Origin: Sphingomonas sp. J315
GTDB lineage: Bacteria > Pseudomonadota > Alphaproteobacteria > Sphingomonadales > Sphingomonadaceae
Direction of reading: 5' to 3'
Length of the DNA: 64,000 nt
Assembly (NCBI RefSeq): GCF_024666595.1
Contig: NZ_CP088296.1
Location: forward strand, 2,346,501 to 2,410,500
In this document: one piece after another, positions 32,823 to 42,749 of the stretch
How positions within the stretch are numbered: the stretch's first letter is position 1
How the letters are laid out: each line of letters starts with the position of its first letter
The notes under the pieces: generated by a model
Seen by the model: the letters and a program-made list of their open reading frames with translations, nothing else
Database searches by the model: none
Told to the model about the DNA's origin: nothing
Position numbers and translations under genes: made by a program

Positions 32823-35073
32823 GAGCGACACCCGTAGCGACCCCGATCCCTTTGACGCCATCGTCGACGCCCCCTTCGATTCGGCTCTGTCCGAACGCTA
32901 CCTCGTCTATGCGATGTCGACCATCACCGCGCGCTCGCTGCCCGATGTGCGCGACGGGCTGAAGCCGGTGCACCGTCGCCTGCTCTGGGCGATGCGCGGG
33001 CTGCGGCTCAACCCGAACGAAGCATACAAGAAATGCGCGCGCGTCGTCGGCGACGTGATCGGTAAATATCACCCGCATGGCGACCAGTCGGTCTATGACG
33101 CGATGGTCCGCCTCGCCCAGACCTTTGCATTGCGCTATCCGCTGGTCGACGGGCAGGGGAATTTCGGCAATATCGATGGCGATAATGCCGCCGCGTACCG
33201 CTATACCGAGGCGCGGCTGACCCAGGTCGCGATCGACCTGATGGACGGGCTGGACGAGGACGCTGTCGAGTTCCGCCCGACCTATAATGGCGAGGATCAC
33301 GAGCCGGAGCTGTTTCCCGGCCTGTTCCCGAACCTGCTCGCCAATGGCGCCAGCGGAATCGCGGTCGGCATGGCGACCAGCATCCCGCCGCACAATGCCG
33401 CCGAGCTGATCGACGCCGCGATCCTGCTGATCGACCAGCCCAATGCGAGTGACGCGCAGGTGCTGGAACATGTGCGCGGCCCCGATTTCCCGACCGGCGG
33501 CATCGTCGTCGACACCCCGGCAGCGATCGCCGAATCCTATGCCACCGGACGCGGCAGCTTCCGGGTGCGCGCCAAATGGGGACTTGAAGATCAGGGGCGC
33601 GGCACCTGGCAGATCGTCGTCACCGAAATCCCGTACGGGGTGCAGAAGGGCAAGCTGATCGAGCAGATCGCAGCGCTGATCAATGACAAGAAGCTGCCGA
33701 TCCTCGCCGATGTCCGTGACGAATCCGACGCCGAAATTCGCATCGTGCTGGAGCCGCGCGCGCGCACCGTCGATCCCGACACGCTGATCGAAAGCCTGTT
33801 CCGGCTGTCCGACCTTGAGGTGCGCGTGTCGCTCAACCTCAACGTCCTCGACCATACGCGCACGCCACGGGTGATGAGCCTGCGTCAGGCGATCGCCGCC
33901 TGGGTCGACCACCAGTTTATCGTCCTGCGCCGCCGCAGCGAACACCGGCTGCAGAAGATTGCCGACCGGATGGAGCTGCTCGACGGGTACATCATCGCCT
34001 TCCTCAACCTCGACCGGGTGATCGCGATCATCCGCACCGAGGATGAGCCCAAGCCGGTGATGATGGCCGAGTTCGAGCTGACCGACCGCCAGGCCGAGGC
34101 GATCCTCAACATGCGGCTGCGCGCGCTGCGCAAGCTGGAGGAAATGGAGCTGCGCAAGGAGCGCGAGGCGCTGGCCAAGGAACAGGCCGAGCTTGAGGCG
34201 CTGTTGTCGAGCGACGCGCGCCAGCGCACCCGGATGAAGCGCGACCTGACCAGGGTGCGCGACCGCTATGGTCCCGAAACCGCGCTCGGCGCGCGGCGCA
34301 CGCTGGTGGCCGAAGCGGCACCCGCGCGCGAAATTCCGCTGGAAGCGATGATCGAGCGCGAGCCGATCACCGTGATCCTGTCCCAGCGCGGCTGGATCCG
34401 CGCGATGAAGGGCCATGCCGAGCTGGCGAGCGCCGATACTGCGAAGTTCAAGGAAGGCGACGGCCCGCTCATCGCCTTCCACGCCCAGACGACGGACAAG
34501 CTGCTGCTCGCCGCCGAGAATGGGCGCTTCTACACGCTGGCGGCCGACAAGCTGCCCGGCGGGCGCGGGTTCGGTGAGCCCGTGCGCCTGATGATCGATC
34601 TGGATGGCGGAACCGGCATCGTCGGGCTGTTCCCGGCGAACGCGGCGCCGAAGCTGCTCGTCGCCGCAACCGACGGTCGCGGTTTCCTGGTCAAGACCGA
34701 GGACGTGATTGCCGAAACGCGCAAGGGCAAGCAGGTGGTGACCCCGCGCAGTGGTGCGATGCTCAAGCTGGTCAAACAGGTCGGGGCCGAGGATGATTAT
34801 GTCGCGGTGATCGGCGACAATCGCAAATTGCTGGTGTTCCCGATGACCGAACTCGCCGAACTGGCGCGCGGGCAGGGGGTTCAGCTGCAACGTTATCGCG
34901 ATGGCGGGCTGTCGGACGCGATCACGTTCCGCTTTGCCGACGGCCTGAGCTGGCGGATGGGCGGTGACCAGGGGCGGACGCGGACCGAATCGGACCTTGC
35001 CCCATGGCGCGCCGCGCGCGGGGCGGCCGGGCGGATGCCGCCGGTCGGGTTCCCGCGCGATAACCGCTTCTAA
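32821..35073 (+). CDS. parC: DNA topoisomerase IV subunit A
   Basis: ParC decatenates sister chromosomes with ParE. The 750-residue protein has the GyrA/ParC fold ([33 protein letters not shown]), the catalytic Tyr at about residue 128 ([12 protein letters not shown]) and a C-terminal beta-pinwheel. Within the quinolone-resistance region ([13 protein letters not shown]) the position equal to E. coli GyrA Ser83 is Gln; I believe this is common in alphaproteobacterial ParC. The shorter C-terminus and lack of a GyrA box argue for ParC over GyrA. Confidence 0.92.
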   Translation: MSDTRSDPDPFDAIVDAPFDSALSERYLVYAMSTITARSLPDVRDGLKPVHRRLLWAMRGLRLNPNEAYKKCARVVGDVIGKYHPHGDQSVYDAMVRLAQTFALRYPLVDGQGNFGNIDGDNAAAYRYTEARLTQVAIDLMDGLDEDAVEFRPTYNGEDHEPELFPGLFPNLLANGASGIAVGMATSIPPHNAAELIDAAILLIDQPNASDAQVLEHVRGPDFPTGGIVVDTPAAIAESYATGRGSFRVRAKWGLEDQGRGTWQIVVTEIPYGVQKGKLIEQIAALINDKKLPILADVRDESDAEIRIVLEPRARTVDPDTLIESLFRLSDLEVRVSLNLNVLDHTRTPRVMSLRQAIAAWVDHQFIVLRRRSEHRLQKIADRMELLDGYIIAFLNLDRVIAIIRTEDEPKPVMMAEFELTDRQAEAILNMRLRALRKLEEMELRKEREALAKEQAELEALLSSDARQRTRMKRDLTRVRDRYGPETALGARRTLVAEAAPAREIPLEAMIEREPITVILSQRGWIRAMKGHAELASADTAKFKEGDGPLIAFHAQTTDKLLLAAENGRFYTLAADKLPGGRGFGEPVRLMIDLDGGTGIVGLFPANAAPKLLVAATDGRGFLVKTEDVIAETRKGKQVVTPRSGAMLKLVKQVGAEDDYVAVIGDNRKLLVFPMTELAELARGQGVQLQRYRDGGLSDAITFRFADGLSWRMGGDQGRTRTESDLAPWRAARGAAGRMPPVGFPRDNRF

Positions 35074-35156
35074 TTTCGGGAATAGATTGGCGCTCTATAC
35101 GCGGAATCGGGGCTGGCCCTTCAGCACCGCTTAACCAAATGCGCCTAACCCCTTGA

Positions 35157-36876
35157 ATGATGCTGTTGTCGCGCCGCCGGAAGGACAAGCCAGTCCCCGC
35201 GCCCGTCCCTGTGACGGGTGAGGATGCGCGCGCGCTCGGCCCATCGGGCACCGCTCAGACGTTGAATTTGCTTCCGATTCCCGCTGCAGTGGTGGAGCGG
35301 AACTCAAGCGGCCTCGTCTTCAGAATCGGTCAATCGCCCCTTCCGCCTCGCCGGGCTGGGCACCACCGCCGACCATTCCCCGGTGATTCGCCAGCTTGGC
35401 GCGCGAATCGCGAACTTCCTCGATTCGGACACGAATGATTGCGAGTTTGACTGGGAGCTGGGCGACACGGTCGATGCGCGCTTCTTCCGCGTGCGGTTCG
35501 CGCGCCGCAGCACCGAGCGGCAGAACGGCCGTTGCCTGGTCACGCTGATCGATCACACGTCCGAACTGCGCACCCAGCGCAGTCTTCGGCGAGAAATGCT
35601 GACCGACAGCCTCACCGGCCTGCCCAACCGCGCAGGATTTGGCGAGGATCTGGAGTCGGAGATCGAGCAGAGCGGGATCGATCGATTCGCCATCCTCGTC
35701 ATCAATCTCGACCGGTTCAGCCGGATCAATGCGTGCATGGGCGGCCTTGCCGGCGACGAACTGCTGATCTCGGTCGCGCGCCGGGTAAAGGGCGCGCTGC
35801 GCGGCCATGACGTGCTGGCGCGCACCGGCGGCGACGAATTCGCGATTCGCCTGGAGCTGGACGAGGGGATTCAGGACGCGCTGCATGTCGCCAAGCGCAT
35901 TCAGAACGCGCTGACCACCCCGTTCCGCCTGTCGGATTTCGAGATCCGCGTCGATTGTGCGATCGGCATTGCGATCGGAGAGGTCGAGCGCGGCGATGCC
36001 GAAGAACTGATCCGCCACGCCCAGTTCGCGATGAAGCGCGCCAAGAAATCGGGTCGCACCGAAATCTATCAGACCCGGGCGTTTGACGTGGTTCGCCAGG
36101 AATTCAGCATCGAGACCGAGCTGCGCCGCGCGATCGACAACGGCGCGCTGGCCCTCAATTTCCAGCCGATTTGCGACCTCGCGTCGGGCAAGATCGTGTC
36201 GTTCGAGGCGCTGGCGCGCTGGACGACCGAGAGCGGCATCGCCCTGTCCCCGGTCGAATTCATCCCGGTTGCCGAGGAATCGGGCCTGATCGTTCCGCTC
36301 GGCCGCTGGGCGATGCATGAGGCCGCCCGCGCCATGGCGGTGTGGGATGCGCGCGCCGGCGGCGACTGCGGAGTCAAGGTCGCGGTCAATCTCTCGGCGA
36401 TCCAGCTCCAGCGCGACCAGATCGCGCCGATGGTGCAGGCCGCGCTCGAGGCCAATGGCGTCGATGGCAGCAAGATCACGCTCGAACTCACCGAAAGCGC
36501 GCTGGTCACCGATCCCGATCGGATCGCCCAGACGATGCAGGCGCTGAAGGATCTCGGCACCACGCTGGCGATGGACGATTTCGGCACCGGCTATTCCAAC
36601 CTCGCCTATCTCCAGAAACTGCCGATCGACGTGCTCAAGATCGACCGCAGCTTCGTGTCGGGGATGCTTGCCGACCGCGACAAGGTGGCGATCGTCCGCG
36701 CGATCCTCAGCCTCGCCCAGGCGCTCGGCATGCAGACGACCGCCGAGGGGATCGAGACCAACGAACTTGCCCAGACGCTCGCCGCGCTGGGATGCAACTA
36801 TGGGCAGGGCTTCCTCTATTCGCGCCCGCTCTGCATCGACGCGGCCTATTCGCTGCTGGTCGAGCGCAACGCCTGA
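35157..36876 (+). pseudogene. GGDEF-EAL cyclic-di-GMP protein, apparent frameshift near the N-terminus
   Basis: From about 35383 one frame encodes a sensory segment, a GGDEF-type domain (RTGGDEFAIRLELDEG; LTDSLTGLPNRAGFGEDL) and a full EAL domain (FEALARW, NLSAIQL, ELTESAL, DDFGTGYSNL, KIDRSFV). This fits a bifunctional diguanylate cyclase/phosphodiesterase. The first 55 residues (MMLLSRRRKDKPVP.. to LLPIPAAVVERNSSGLVF) lie in another frame. Removing one A at 35322 joins them as GLVF-ESVNRPFRLAGLG, giving 572 residues. If the shift is real, a shorter protein from a GTG at 35383 would keep both domains. Confidence 0.8.
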
Positions 36877-38057
36877 TCCGTCACCGCGTCGGCGATCTGC
36901 TCGACGCGCGCCGCATCCGGAAAGCCTTCCTCGATCCACTGGCTCTCGACCGCGCGCAGCGCGCGCGCGACGTCCGGCCCCTTGGTCAGCCCGCGCTGGA
37001 TCAGCGCACCGCCGGCAAGCGGGAGTCGCGGAATTTCCCAGTCGATCAGGTCGCGCGCGGCCGCCACCGCGTCCTCGGCGTCGAACAGGAACAGTCGGTC
37101 GATCGCCTCGTCGCGGCCGAGGCGATAGGCGGCGGCGCGGGGAGCACCGAACAGGTCCGCGTCGGTCGCAGCGATCAGCCTTTTGCGCTGGGCATTCGAG
37201 AGCTTGAGCCGCCCGCCGACCGATTCGGCGATGCTTGCGTCGGCGGGGAGCAAGGCGGCGAGGCGGCGGATCGGGTCCGCCTCAATTCCCGCTTCAGATT
37301 CGAGCGCTTCCACTCGTGCGAACCGCTCAACCGACGCGATTTCGGGTAGCACCGGTCGAAAAATGCCGCGCTCCAGCATCAGCGCGATCACCCGCACCGC
37401 GTCCTTCGCGACCATCAGCTTGAGCAACTCGTCGGCGATTCGTTCGCGCGACAGGGCCATCAGGTCGTTGGCGCGCGCGGTGCAGGCATCGAGCGACGCC
37501 GCGTCGGGGCTGTCCCCGAACCGTGCGAGGAATCGGAAGAAGCGCAGGATACGCAGATGATCCTCGGCGATGCGGCGCAGCGGATCGCCGATGAAGCGGA
37601 CGTGCCGCGCCGCGAGATCGGCGCGCCCGCCGAAATAATCGAAGACTTCGCCCGTATCCGGGTCGGCGTACAGCGCATTGATCGTGAAGTCGCGCCGCGC
37701 GGCGTCTTCCTTCCAGTCATCGGTAAAGGCGACGGTGGCGCGGCGGCCATCGGTGGTCACGTCGCGACGCAGCGTCGTCACCTCGACCACCGTCCCGCTG
37801 CTGACTGCGGTAATCGTGCCATGCACGATGCCGGTGGGTATCACCTTGATCCCCGCGCGTTCCAGCCGCCGCATCACCTCTTGCGGATCGAGCGGCGTCG
37901 CGATGTCGAGGTCGGAGACGGGGATGCCGAGCAGCGTATCGCGCACCGCGCCGCCGACCACGCGGGCGTTGCCGGTCCCGAGCGCGGCGGTCAGCCGGTC
38001 GAGCCCCGGCCAGTGCCGCCACGGCGCATCGGGCAGGGTCAGACCATCCGGTTTCAT
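36846..38057 (-). CDS. cca: CCA tRNA nucleotidyltransferase / poly(A) polymerase family
   Basis: This 403-residue class II nucleotidyltransferase adds or repairs CCA at tRNA 3' ends. The active-site motif is VVGGAVRDTLLGIPVSDLDI, followed by RRDFTINALYADP and the flexible and neck regions (DPLRRIAEDHLRILRFFRFL). The ATG at 38057 overlaps the NUDIX stop as ATGA. Its end overlaps the convergent GGDEF-EAL gene by about 30 bases. Confidence 0.92.
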   Translation of the reverse strand: MKPDGLTLPDAPWRHWPGLDRLTAALGTGNARVVGGAVRDTLLGIPVSDLDIATPLDPQEVMRRLERAGIKVIPTGIVHGTITAVSSGTVVEVTTLRRDVTTDGRRATVAFTDDWKEDAARRDFTINALYADPDTGEVFDYFGGRADLAARHVRFIGDPLRRIAEDHLRILRFFRFLARFGDSPDAASLDACTARANDLMALSRERIADELLKLMVAKDAVRVIALMLERGIFRPVLPEIASVERFARVEALESEAGIEADPIRRLAALLPADASIAESVGGRLKLSNAQRKRLIAATDADLFGAPRAAAYRLGRDEAIDRLFLFDAEDAVAAARDLIDWEIPRLPLAGGALIQRGLTKGPDVARALRAVESQWIEEGFPDAARVEQIADAVTDQALRSTSSE

Positions 38058-38656
38058 GTTAGCCATTTCAGCCGCCGCGACAGATTGACCAGCATCGCCG
38101 CCGTCGCCCCCCAGATCCGGAAATCCTGCCATAGAATCTCGTAGAAATGCCGGTCGCGCCCTTGCCACTCGACGCTCGACTGCAGCTGGTTGGCGGGGTC
38201 GAGCACATAGTCGAGTGGCGCTTCGAAGATCGCCGCGACCTCGCCCGGCTGGGGCGTCAGTACCAGATCGGGCGGGATCACCGCGACGATCGGCTGGACC
38301 TCGAACCCGGTGACGGTGCGATAGCGGTCGGCCAGCCCGACCAGTTCGACCGAATGTGGATCGAGCCCGATCTCCTCGCGCGCTTCGCGCAGCGCGGCAG
38401 CGGTCGCATCGGCATCGTCGGCGTCGATCCGCCCGCCGGGAAAGGCGACCTGCCCGGCATGCCGCCGCAGCGTGTCGGTGCGCTGGGTGAGGATCAGGCC
38501 CGGGCGGGGCCGGTCGGTCACCGCGACCAGCACCGCAGCAGGCACCGGTACGCCGCCCGCCGCCGCAGGTTCGTCGAGCACATCGCCGACGATCAGCTCG
38601 GGCCGATGGTCATGCTCGGCGTCGAGCGCCACGCGCAACCGTTCAGCCAGCGTCAT
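38054..38656 (-). CDS. CoA pyrophosphatase, NUDIX family
   Basis: This 200-residue NUDIX hydrolase of the CoA/NudL type likely splits coenzyme A or its oxidised form. The NUDIX box (GGRIDADD..ALREAREEIGL) is complete. It is preceded by the CoA-type signature LILTQRTDTLRRHAGQVAFP. Its start overlaps the DUF1285 stop and its stop overlaps the cca start, both as ATGA, so it is the middle gene of a three-gene operon. Confidence 0.9.
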   Translation of the reverse strand: MTLAERLRVALDAEHDHRPELIVGDVLDEPAAAGGVPVPAAVLVAVTDRPRPGLILTQRTDTLRRHAGQVAFPGGRIDADDADATAAALREAREEIGLDPHSVELVGLADRYRTVTGFEVQPIVAVIPPDLVLTPQPGEVAAIFEAPLDYVLDPANQLQSSVEWQGRDRHFYEILWQDFRIWGATAAMLVNLSRRLKWLT

Positions 38657-39216
38657 GCCTGGGCCATCGCGAAGAACTCGCCGTCGCTCCAGATGCCCGG
38701 CGGGTTCGAGCCATTGTCCAGCGCCAGTGCGGCCAGCTCATAATAGACCGACCGTGCAACCAGCGCCTCCAGCCCGCGCCGGACATGGAGATAGGGGTGG
38801 GGGCCGTCGTCACGCTGCTCGAACCGCAACCGATGGTCCGGTCCGGCGGGGATCAGATCGCCCGTATTGAGCCGGAACGCGATTCGTGCGGTCTCGCCCG
38901 CGCCCTCGACCTTCATCTCGACCGCGACAAACGGGGCATCCTCGACATCGATGTCGAGCTTTTCGACCGGGGTGACCAGCACATGGCGGCCATCCGGCTC
39001 GCGCCGCAGGATCGACGCGAACAGCCGCACCATCGCCGCCCGTCCGATCTGCGACCCCTGATGATACCATGTCCCGTCGCGCGCGATGCGCATGTCGCTA
39101 TGCCCGCAATGCGCGGGGTTCCAGCTGTCCACCGGGGGCAGCTTCTGTTCGTCGGCGAGCCGCGCGATCTCGGCGAGCGACAGGCTGGCGAGGTCGGGAG
39201 GAGGCGTCATCGGCAT
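38653..39216 (-). CDS. DUF1285 family protein
   Basis: This 187-residue DUF1285 protein is conserved in alphaproteobacteria next to NUDIX and cca, as here. It begins with PPDLASLSLAEIARLADEQK and has PPVDSWNPAHCGHSDMRIAR, TWYHQGSQIGRAAMVRLFAS and YHVRRGLEALVARSVYYEL-like family motifs. The structure family is known but the biochemical role is not. A start three codons in (ATG 39210) is equally possible. Confidence 0.88.
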   Translation of the reverse strand: MPMTPPPDLASLSLAEIARLADEQKLPPVDSWNPAHCGHSDMRIARDGTWYHQGSQIGRAAMVRLFASILRREPDGRHVLVTPVEKLDIDVEDAPFVAVEMKVEGAGETARIAFRLNTGDLIPAGPDHRLRFEQRDDGPHPYLHVRRGLEALVARSVYYELAALALDNGSNPPGIWSDGEFFAMAQA

Positions 39217-39256
39217 TGGAAATCCCGTAGGCGCTTTCGACGGCCCCGGTAAAGGG

Positions 39257-39751
39257 TCAGCGGCGCGGCCCGATCATTCCGGCACGATCCGGCGCGGGTC
39301 CGCGCGCGAGCAGGCGGTCGCGCTCGAACGGGCCGGGCAGTCGCCATGCCCCGGTATGCGCCGCGTCGAATCCGAACTGCGCATAATAATCGAGGTCGCC
39401 GATCAGCATCAGCACGGCGTCGCCTGCCTGCTCGATGGCGCGCCACATCAGCCCGCGACCGATGCCGACATTCTGTCGTTCGGGCGACACCGCGACCGGG
39501 CCGACCAGGATCATGGGCGTGACGCCGCCATCGTCGCCGGCCAGCTCGACCGGCCAGCACTGGATGGAGCCGACCAGCGTCCCCGCTTCGACCGCCGCGA
39601 AACTGAGGTCGGGAACGGCGCTCACCCCTTCGCGCAGGCGATAGGCGGTGCGGCCATGGCGGTCGGCACCGAACACCCGGTCGAGCAGATGTTCGACCGC
39701 GTCGGAATAGACGTCGCACAGGGGCACCAGCTCGAACAGGGCAATCTCCAG
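39257..39751 (-). CDS. GNAT-family N-acetyltransferase
   Basis: This is a GNAT acetyltransferase of the YhbS type. The body reads VPLCDVYSDAVEHLLDRVFG, ADRHGRTAYRLREG, then the acetyl-CoA-binding motif VSPERQNVGIGRGLMWRAIE and LIGDLDYYAQFGFDAAHTG. The substrate is unknown. The start is a problem: no ATG, only CTG (39751) or GTG (39727) in frame. I give the CTG because conservation seems to begin before VPLC. It is divergent from the GST gene. Confidence 0.78.
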   Translation of the reverse strand: MEIALFELVPLCDVYSDAVEHLLDRVFGADRHGRTAYRLREGVSAVPDLSFAAVEAGTLVGSIQCWPVELAGDDGGVTPMILVGPVAVSPERQNVGIGRGLMWRAIEQAGDAVLMLIGDLDYYAQFGFDAAHTGAWRLPGPFERDRLLARGPAPDRAGMIGPRR

Positions 39752-39832
39752 CGGCCCGGGGGATGGACGCCGGGGGCGCGCGCCTTTAGCCCCGAAACGA
39801 AACCCGGCATAGCGGAATATGGGAGACCGGCG

Positions 39833-40465
39833 ATGAAGCTCTATGACGCGCCCTGGGCACCCAGCCCGCGCCGGGTACGCATCTTCCTCGCCGAAAAGGG
39901 CATCGAGGTGCCGTGCGAGGCGATCGACCTGCGCACCGGCGAGCATCTCGCCGACGCCTATCTGCGTATCAACCCGCGCGGCGCGGTGCCGGCGCTCAAG
40001 CTGGATGACGGCGAAGTGCTGTGCGAATCGGCAGCGATCTGTCGCTATTTCGAGGCACTGCACCCCGAGCCGGCGCTGTTCGGGCGCACCCCCATCCAGA
40101 TCGGGCGCATCGAGAGCTGGACCCGGCGAATCGAGGGCGATGGCTATGCCGCCGTGGTCTATGTGCTGCGCAACACGGCCCCCGCGTTCAAGGACCGCGC
40201 GATCCCCGATGCCGGGCTCAGCGTCGCGCAAATTCCCGAACTCGCGGCACGCGGCGCGATCATGTGGGAGGGGTTCGTCGAGGCGATCGACGCGCGGCTC
40301 GCCGACCGGCCGTGGATCGCGGGGGACGCGTATAGTTTCGCCGACATCACCGCATTGGTGACGATCGATTTCGCGCGTGCGGCGAAGCTGGCAGTGCCCG
40401 AGCAGCTCGCGAATCTGCGTCGCTGGCATGAAACGGCGAGCGCGCGGCCCAGCGCGGCGGCCTGA
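39833..40465 (+). CDS. Glutathione S-transferase family protein
   Basis: This 210-residue two-domain GST has an N-terminal thioredoxin-like domain (MKLYDAPWAPSPRRVRIFLA, then NPRGAVPALKLDDG and the glutathione-binding ESAAICRYFE). An all-helical C-terminal domain follows (WIAGDAYSFADITALVTIDF). The substrate is unknown; soil sphingomonads use such enzymes in detoxification and aromatic breakdown. It is followed at 67 bases by folB. Confidence 0.9.
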   Translation: MKLYDAPWAPSPRRVRIFLAEKGIEVPCEAIDLRTGEHLADAYLRINPRGAVPALKLDDGEVLCESAAICRYFEALHPEPALFGRTPIQIGRIESWTRRIEGDGYAAVVYVLRNTAPAFKDRAIPDAGLSVAQIPELAARGAIMWEGFVEAIDARLADRPWIAGDAYSFADITALVTIDFARAAKLAVPEQLANLRRWHETASARPSAAA

Positions 40466-40531
40466 CCACCATTGCCGTTTCCGGGGGCGCGGCCTATTGG
40501 CGCGCGATCATTTTCCCCAGAGGCAGCTGCG

Positions 40532-40903
40532 TTGCACGATCTTCTTCAGCTTCAGGTCCGCGATCTCGAGGTCCAGGTCCTTACCGGCGTCTATTCCGAA
40601 GAGACGCATTTGCCCCAGCCGCTGCGCATCTCGATCACGGTCGACTTGCTGCCGGGCGACCCGTTCGCGCCCGATACGCCGCTCAGCGCCTCGAAATCCT
40701 ATCTCGACCTCAAGCACGCCGCGACCGGGGCATTGCCACCGGGCGTCCATTTCACCCTGATCGAAGGCGTCGCCGACCATATCGTTGAAACGCTGATGAC
40801 CGGCGACGCCCGCATCCGGCGGGTTGAGGTCGAGATCGTCAAGCTCGCCATCGCCGAGGCTGACGAGCGGATCGGGATCACGCTGGTGCGGTACCGGAAG
40901 TAG
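40532..40903 (+). CDS. folB: Dihydroneopterin aldolase FolB
   Basis: FolB makes 6-hydroxymethyl-dihydropterin in the folate pathway. The 123-residue protein shows QVRDLEVQVLTGVYSEETHL near the start, with the catalytic Glu and TGVY motif. VEIVKLAIAEADERIGITLV near the end carries the conserved Lys. The start is TTG at 40532 with GAGGCAG upstream; no ATG fits. Confidence 0.85.
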   Translation: MHDLLQLQVRDLEVQVLTGVYSEETHLPQPLRISITVDLLPGDPFAPDTPLSASKSYLDLKHAATGALPPGVHFTLIEGVADHIVETLMTGDARIRRVEVEIVKLAIAEADERIGITLVRYRK

Positions 40904-40932
40904 GCCGAATTGCGGTTTCGCCCAGCCGGTCC

Positions 40933-41781
40933 CTACCGCTTGCACGGCCCCAGCTGGTCCAGCACGAAACGGTAATCCTCACGCGCCGCCGCGACGTTCG
41001 CCGGATCCTCGTCGGCCAGGCTGGTCGCGGGAAGGCTGCGCGGGAGCCCACAGGCAAGGCGATACCACAGCAATGTGTCGCGCGCCGGGGCGGCCGCAGC
41101 ATCGTCGACGATCTCGCCCAGCGCCACCGCCCAGCGTTTCTGCTCGCCCGGTCGCCGCAGGATCGACAGCGAGATCGGCGCGCCGGTCGCGGTCTGCACA
41201 AAGATCTGGGTCTCGCCCTCGCCGGGCAGGCTTCCCGGGACGTGGAAGGCATTGCCGAGCCCGGTGACCGCAGGCGGCGCGTCGGGGGCAGCCACCTCGC
41301 GGGCGATCCGGCGAATCAGCGTGTCCAGCTCGGCACTCCAGTCGCGCTGGGCGTCGAGCGTGGTCAGCTGGATCATCGACGCCTGCCCCGCGACGGGGCG
41401 GGCGAACAGCAGCACGCGCCGCTTGTTGAGCTTGGGTGCGCGACCGCGTGCATCGAGCGGAACGTCGACGACATAACCGACCCGGGCGGGCATCGGCGCG
41501 TCGGCGCGAATCAGCGCCAGCACATCGGCCTCGACATAGAATCGCATCCGCCCCGCCGCGACGTTCGCCGCCTCCGGTCCCTTGATTCGCGTCGCGCTTC
41601 GGATGCGCGCATCGACGATCGCGGGGGCACCGACGATCAGGTCGGCGACCGCAGCATAGGGTGGAAGCACCACACCTGATTCGGCGACCACCTGTGCCGA
41701 GGCGTGCGGCAACAGCGCCGGGGAAGCCGCACAAAATGCGGCGAAAAGCGAAACGATACGGATACGAAACATGCAGTTCAT
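40933..41781 (-). CDS. Uncharacterised exported protein
   Basis: This 282-residue protein has a signal peptide (FRIRIVSLFAAFCAASPALL, cleavage near HASA-QVV). It has a soluble body with VVLPPYAAVADLIVGAPAIV, LFARPVAGQASMIQLTTLDA and a Cys-bearing tail LDQLGPCKR. No family recognised. The start is ATG 41781 or 41772. It is convergent with folB and divergent from tonB. Confidence 0.65.
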   Translation of the reverse strand: MNCMFRIRIVSLFAAFCAASPALLPHASAQVVAESGVVLPPYAAVADLIVGAPAIVDARIRSATRIKGPEAANVAAGRMRFYVEADVLALIRADAPMPARVGYVVDVPLDARGRAPKLNKRRVLLFARPVAGQASMIQLTTLDAQRDWSAELDTLIRRIAREVAAPDAPPAVTGLGNAFHVPGSLPGEGETQIFVQTATGAPISLSILRRPGEQKRWAVALGEIVDDAAAAPARDTLLWYRLACGLPRSLPATSLADEDPANVAAAREDYRFVLDQLGPCKR

Positions 41782-41998
41782 TCTACGGGAATGTCCCACA
41801 CGCATACAGAAATATTTCTGCCACGTCGGGATTATACGTTTATTGCGTCCGACAAAGCGTTTGCGTCGCGCAAACCGCCGCGATAGGACTCGCGCCGCCA
41901 CCGGTCGGTCTTCCGATTGCCCGACCGGATGAGCCACGCCGATAATGATGCCAGGGTGCCGGGCAACGGCGCGGCGAATGAAGGAGTTTAGTTGCTGA

Positions 41999-42676
41999 AT
42001 GGCCTACGCAGATCGTGAGGTAGGAGGCAGTCGGGTTGTGGCGATCGCAGTCGTCTCAATCATCCTCGCCGTTCTCGGTTACGTGTTCGTGACCGGGCTC
42101 GCCTACAAATATATCAAGGAAAAGGCCGAGGAGATGGATGTCTTTGACGTCCAGGAACCGCCGCCTCCACCCGAGGAAGTGCCTCCGCCGCCGCCGCCGC
42201 CGGACTCGCCGGTCCCGCCGCCGCCCACCACCGTCGTTGTGCAGAAGCCGCTGGTTCAGGTGCCTGCGCCGCCGCCGCCGGTGAGCGTGTCGGCCGTGAT
42301 CCCGCCGAGCCAGCCGCCGACGCCGCCCGCGCCGCCGGCCCCGCCAGCGCCACCGCCGCCTCCGCCTCCGCCTGCGATCAGCAAGGCTGCGGCAGCACGC
42401 GGCAACCCGGCCTCGTGGGTGACCTCCGACGACTATCCTCCCGCCGCGCGCCGCGCTGGTGACGAAGGGTCGGTTGGTATCACGTTCACGATCAACGCCC
42501 AGGGGCGCATCGAGAATTGTCGGGTAACCTCCTCGTCGGGTTCGTCCTCGCTTGACGCCGCGACGTGCAGCCTGGTGACGCGCCGTGCGCGCTACTCACC
42601 GGCACTCGACGCCGCCGGAAACCCTGTCTCGGGCGGAAACAAGTCGCTGAGGTTCACCTGGCGTCTCGAAGACTGA
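41999..42676 (+). CDS. tonB: Energy transducer TonB
   Basis: TonB passes proton-motive energy from ExbB-ExbD to outer-membrane receptors. The 225-residue protein has one N-terminal membrane helix (VVAIAVVSIILAVLGYVFVT) and a very Pro-rich periplasmic spacer (residues about 50-130). The C-terminal TonB domain includes YPPAARRAGDEGSVGITFTI, then ENCRVTSSSGSSSLDAATCS and YSPALDAAGNPV. It leads a tonB-exbB-exbD-exbD cluster. AAGGAG is 13 bases from the ATG, rather far. Confidence 0.9.
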   Translation: MAYADREVGGSRVVAIAVVSIILAVLGYVFVTGLAYKYIKEKAEEMDVFDVQEPPPPPEEVPPPPPPPDSPVPPPPTTVVVQKPLVQVPAPPPPVSVSAVIPPSQPPTPPAPPAPPAPPPPPPPPAISKAAAARGNPASWVTSDDYPPAARRAGDEGSVGITFTINAQGRIENCRVTSSSGSSSLDAATCSLVTRRARYSPALDAAGNPVSGGNKSLRFTWRLED

Positions 42677-42749
42677 TGGGCGGGCGCGCCTGGCGCGCCG
42701 TACCCCGATACTGACATCACAATCTTTATCTCAAGGGAAAGAACCGCAC

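Noticed and set aside
32806..34890. Long minus-strand open frame opposite parC
   Set aside because: parC is unmistakable; the antisense frame has no domain and no start signal.
42140..42380. Tandem-repeat or CRISPR-like pattern of CCGCCG units
   Set aside because: It encodes the Pro-rich spacer of TonB. No CRISPR array or cas gene was seen anywhere in the window.
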